From an uncultured Dehalococcoidia bacterium (GTDB lineage Bacteria; Chloroflexota; Dehalococcoidia; Lucifugimonadales; UBA1123): a DNA stretch of 64,000 nucleotides. Location: contig OY282441.1 of assembly GCA_958296105.1 (NCBI GenBank), positions 2,005,800 to 2,069,799 on the forward strand, given 5' to 3'. The position numbers and the translations under genes are program-made. The notes beneath the pieces are model-generated. The model was not told where the DNA came from. It saw only the letters and a list, made by a program, of their open reading frames with translations, and searched no databases. Positions 62,168 to 64,000 of the stretch are shown here, piece by piece; within the stretch, counting starts at the first letter, position 1; every line of letters starts with the position of its first letter.

Positions 62168-63313
62168 TCACTCCCTCAGCAGGTTGCGCGCGATGATTAG
62201 GCGCTGGATCTCCGTTGTGCCTTCGTATATCTCCTGAACCTTGGCGTCTCTATAGTAGCGTTCAACGTTGGTCGGCGCAAAGTAGCCCGCGCCGCCGTGC
62301 ATCTGCACCGCCTTGTCCGCGCACTCCACCGCCACGCGAGAGCAGTACAGCTTGGCCATGGACGCCTCGGTGACGAACGGCCGCCCCTGATCTTTGAGCG
62401 TGGCAGCCTTGAGCGTCAGCAGGCGCGATGTCTCTATGCCCGTCGCCATGTCCACCAGATACCATTGCAGCCCTTGGAACTCCGCCAGCTTCTTGCCGAA
62501 CGCCTCGCGCTGCTTGACGTAGGCGAGCGCGGCGTCGTATGCCGCCTGCGCGATTCCGACGCACTGCGCGGCTATCGACATGCGGCTCGCGTTCAGCACC
62601 TCCATCGTCATGCGGAAGCCGTCTCCATCTTCGCCCATGCGATTTTCGGCGGGGACGGCACAGCCGTCGAACACCACCTCCGCCGCAGACGATGCGCGAA
62701 TGCCCATCTTGCCGTGCAGCGGGTCGATCGTGATGCCGGGCGAGTCGGCCTCGACGATGAAAGCGTTCACGCCGCGCGCCCCCATGCTCCTGTCCCGAGT
62801 CGCCATGACGACCATCGTTCCCGCTTCGGGCGCGTTGGTGATGAACGTCTTGGACCCGTTCAGTACGTAGCCGCCGTTGGATAGCTTCCCTGTCGCGCGC
62901 ATAGCGGCGGCGTCCGAGCCGGAGCCTGGCTCGGTCAGCGCGAACGCGCCGATCTTCTCGCCCGATACGAGGGGCGGGATGAACTCGCGCTTCTGCCCTT
63001 CCGTGCCGAACATATTGATGTACTGCGCGCACAGAGAGAGATGAGCGCCCAGCACGGTGGCGGTGGCGGCGCAGGCGCGCGCGACCTCCTCCACTGCGAC
63101 CACCAGCTGGCGGGTAGTGCCGCCGCTGCCGCCGTACTCCTCGCCTATGCCCAGCCCCAGCAATCCCATCTCCGCCATCCCCTTGACGTTCTCCCAAGGG
63201 AACTCGCAGGTCTGATCGTAATGCGCAGCGCGAGGCGCAAGCTCGGATTCGGCGAGCTCGCGGACTGCGCTGCGAAGCATCGTCTCTTCTTCTGTCAGCA
63301 GAAGCTCAGTCAT
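62168..63313 (-). CDS. Acyl-CoA dehydrogenase
   Basis: The 381-residue FAD-dependent enzyme introduces the alpha-beta double bond in acyl-CoAs. It shows [22 protein letters not shown], the FAD and substrate signature [17 protein letters not shown], the R-x-x-F region [17 protein letters not shown], and the catalytic Glu in [18 protein letters not shown]. Short- or branched-chain specificity is suggested by the neighbouring epimerase and mutase subunit but is not proven. Confidence 0.95.
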   Translation of the reverse strand: MTELLLTEEETMLRSAVRELAESELAPRAAHYDQTCEFPWENVKGMAEMGLLGLGIGEEYGGSGGTTRQLVVAVEEVARACAATATVLGAHLSLCAQYINMFGTEGQKREFIPPLVSGEKIGAFALTEPGSGSDAAAMRATGKLSNGGYVLNGSKTFITNAPEAGTMVVMATRDRSMGARGVNAFIVEADSPGITIDPLHGKMGIRASSAAEVVFDGCAVPAENRMGEDGDGFRMTMEVLNASRMSIAAQCVGIAQAAYDAALAYVKQREAFGKKLAEFQGLQWYLVDMATGIETSRLLTLKAATLKDQGRPFVTEASMAKLYCSRVAVECADKAVQMHGGAGYFAPTNVERYYRDAKVQEIYEGTTEIQRLIIARNLLRE

Positions 63314-63355
63314 GGTGCGCTCCGGAATGGGTTTTGTGAAAGTCGAGACAGCTTA

Positions 63356-63567
63356 TGACAGGGTCAGTTGAATCCCCTCCCCCTCGCTGGGTGGGACATG
63401 ACCTCGCCACACCCACCGCAGACGCCGCTGGCAGGGTCAGGTTAGATCCCCTCTCCCTCGACGGGAGAGGGCTGGGGAGAGGGCGCGCCCCCAGCCAAAA
63501 CCATCTTGCTCTGGCACTAACAGGATCAGATAAATCCCCTCTCCCTCGACGGGAGAGGGTTAGGGTG
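63356..63567 (+). repeat. Three copies of a second short palindromic repeat
   Basis: ATCCCCTCTCCCTCGACGGG followed by AGAGGGYTRGGG occurs at 63432-63484 and 63519-63567, with a degraded copy at 63356-63398. Each is preceded by CAGG(G/A)TCAG. The gap between the acyl-CoA dehydrogenase and DUF805 genes holds only these. Confidence 0.85.
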
Positions 63568-63587
63568 TCCCCGCAGTCAGAACCGCG

Positions 63588-63938
63588 CTAACTGGGACGC
63601 GGGCCATACTGGTTGTCCTCATCGCTTCCCATCACCCAGAAGATGATCAGCACGATCAAGCCGATGACTGGTACGAGGCCGATCAGCTGCCACCAGCCGC
63701 TTCTTCTCGTATCGTGCAGCCGCCTGGCTCCGATCGCCAGGGACGGTACGAGAAGCGCGAGCCCGTACAGAGCCGGCACTATTCCGAAATAATCGCCGAT
63801 CACCACTGTAAGCACCCCTGTTATCACGCCGATCGCGACCGAGATGAGGAAGTTGATGAGTGTGAACAGCCAGAACTGGGTTCTGGTCGCCCTGCCGCTG
63901 AATACGGCGTAATTTTGCAATGCTTCGATGTATGGCAA
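63588..63938 (-). CDS. DUF805 membrane protein
   Basis: The 116-residue product fits DUF805: NYAVFSGRATRTQFWLFTLINF at the N-terminus, membrane helices, SLAIGARRLHDTRRSGWW in the centre, and a final helix before GSDEDNQYGPRPS. It starts with TTG at 63938, preceded by AGGGAGG at ideal spacing. The family is widespread and uncharacterised, probably an inner-membrane protein. Nothing is seen in the final 60 bases of the window except the upstream sequence of this gene. Confidence 0.92.
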   Translation of the reverse strand: MPYIEALQNYAVFSGRATRTQFWLFTLINFLISVAIGVITGVLTVVIGDYFGIVPALYGLALLVPSLAIGARRLHDTRRSGWWQLIGLVPVIGLIVLIIFWVMGSDEDNQYGPRPS

Positions 63939-64000
63939 TTATCCCTCCCTATTGGGCTTGGGTTGGAATGGAGGCTGCGCGTTAGAACGGCGAGAACTCT

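Overview
The window looks like the chromosome of a GC-rich, heterotrophic, probably marine bacterium. The gene set fits Chloroflexota (Dehalococcoidia/SAR202-like): CaiB/BaiF CoA-transferases, luciferase-like flavin monooxygenases, enoyl-CoA hydratases, CO/xanthine-dehydrogenase-type small and medium subunits, peptide-type ABC transport, FG-GAP/ASPIC surface lipoproteins and Thr-Pro-rich linkers. Taxonomy is inferred from gene content only; there is no rRNA here.

Layout. 0-0.5 kb: a phospholipase D-like protein cut by the left edge. 0.6-3 kb: two coupled CoA-transferases. 3-8 kb: three tandem PaREP1/HEPN-like genes, two flavin-dependent oxidoreductases, a duplicated and decayed coiled-coil gene and a kinase-like gene. 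8-13.7 kb: a 3-hydroxyisobutyrate-dehydrogenase-like gene, a ParA/SAP pair, a chimeric pseudogene, a lipoprotein, two crotonase-family genes and CoxG. 14-16.8 kb: CoxS, CoxM and an aminotransferase. 17.3-27.3 kb: secreted proteins (a frameshifted metzincin-like protease, two tandem TolB-like propellers, and an Fn3/cadherin/LRR protein). 27.5-39.4 kb: a leftward pyrimidine operon (pyrR, pyrB, Nudix, pyrC, carA, carB) with a PyrR-type attenuator. It is interrupted by a RelE-type toxin-antitoxin pair, a NucS-like nuclease and an MNT/HepT pair, and carB carries a large in-frame repeat expansion. 39.5-41.6 kb: a dehydrogenase and an inositol-monophosphatase-like gene. 41.86-46.17 kb: a tRNA-Ala-borne island. 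46.5-52.6 kb: an RraA-like gene and a peptide-type ABC operon. 52.6-64 kb: an ASPIC protein, an MFS exporter, an amidohydrolase/thioredoxin pair, and a propionate-type block (acyl-CoA dehydrogenase, methylmalonyl-CoA epimerase, B12-binding subunit).

The most notable system is the 4.27-kb island between two perfect 46-bp copies of the 3' half of tRNA-Ala(GGC). It carries no integrase. Its main gene encodes a 1218-residue protein laid out like human SAMD9: an AlbA_2/Schlafen domain, a GGTT-type STAND-like P-loop, a helical-repeat region and a C-terminal domain ending like SAMD9. The gene starts 35 bp behind the tRNA and is probably transcribed from the tRNA promoter. I interpret it as a candidate bacterial SAMD9-like, tRNA-targeting defence gene.

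A second theme is genome plasticity. At least six local duplications have breakpoints at gene ends, leaving start-codon or stop-codon vestiges or chimeras. A family of short palindromic repeats also fills intergenic spaces, and related sequence has expanded inside carB.
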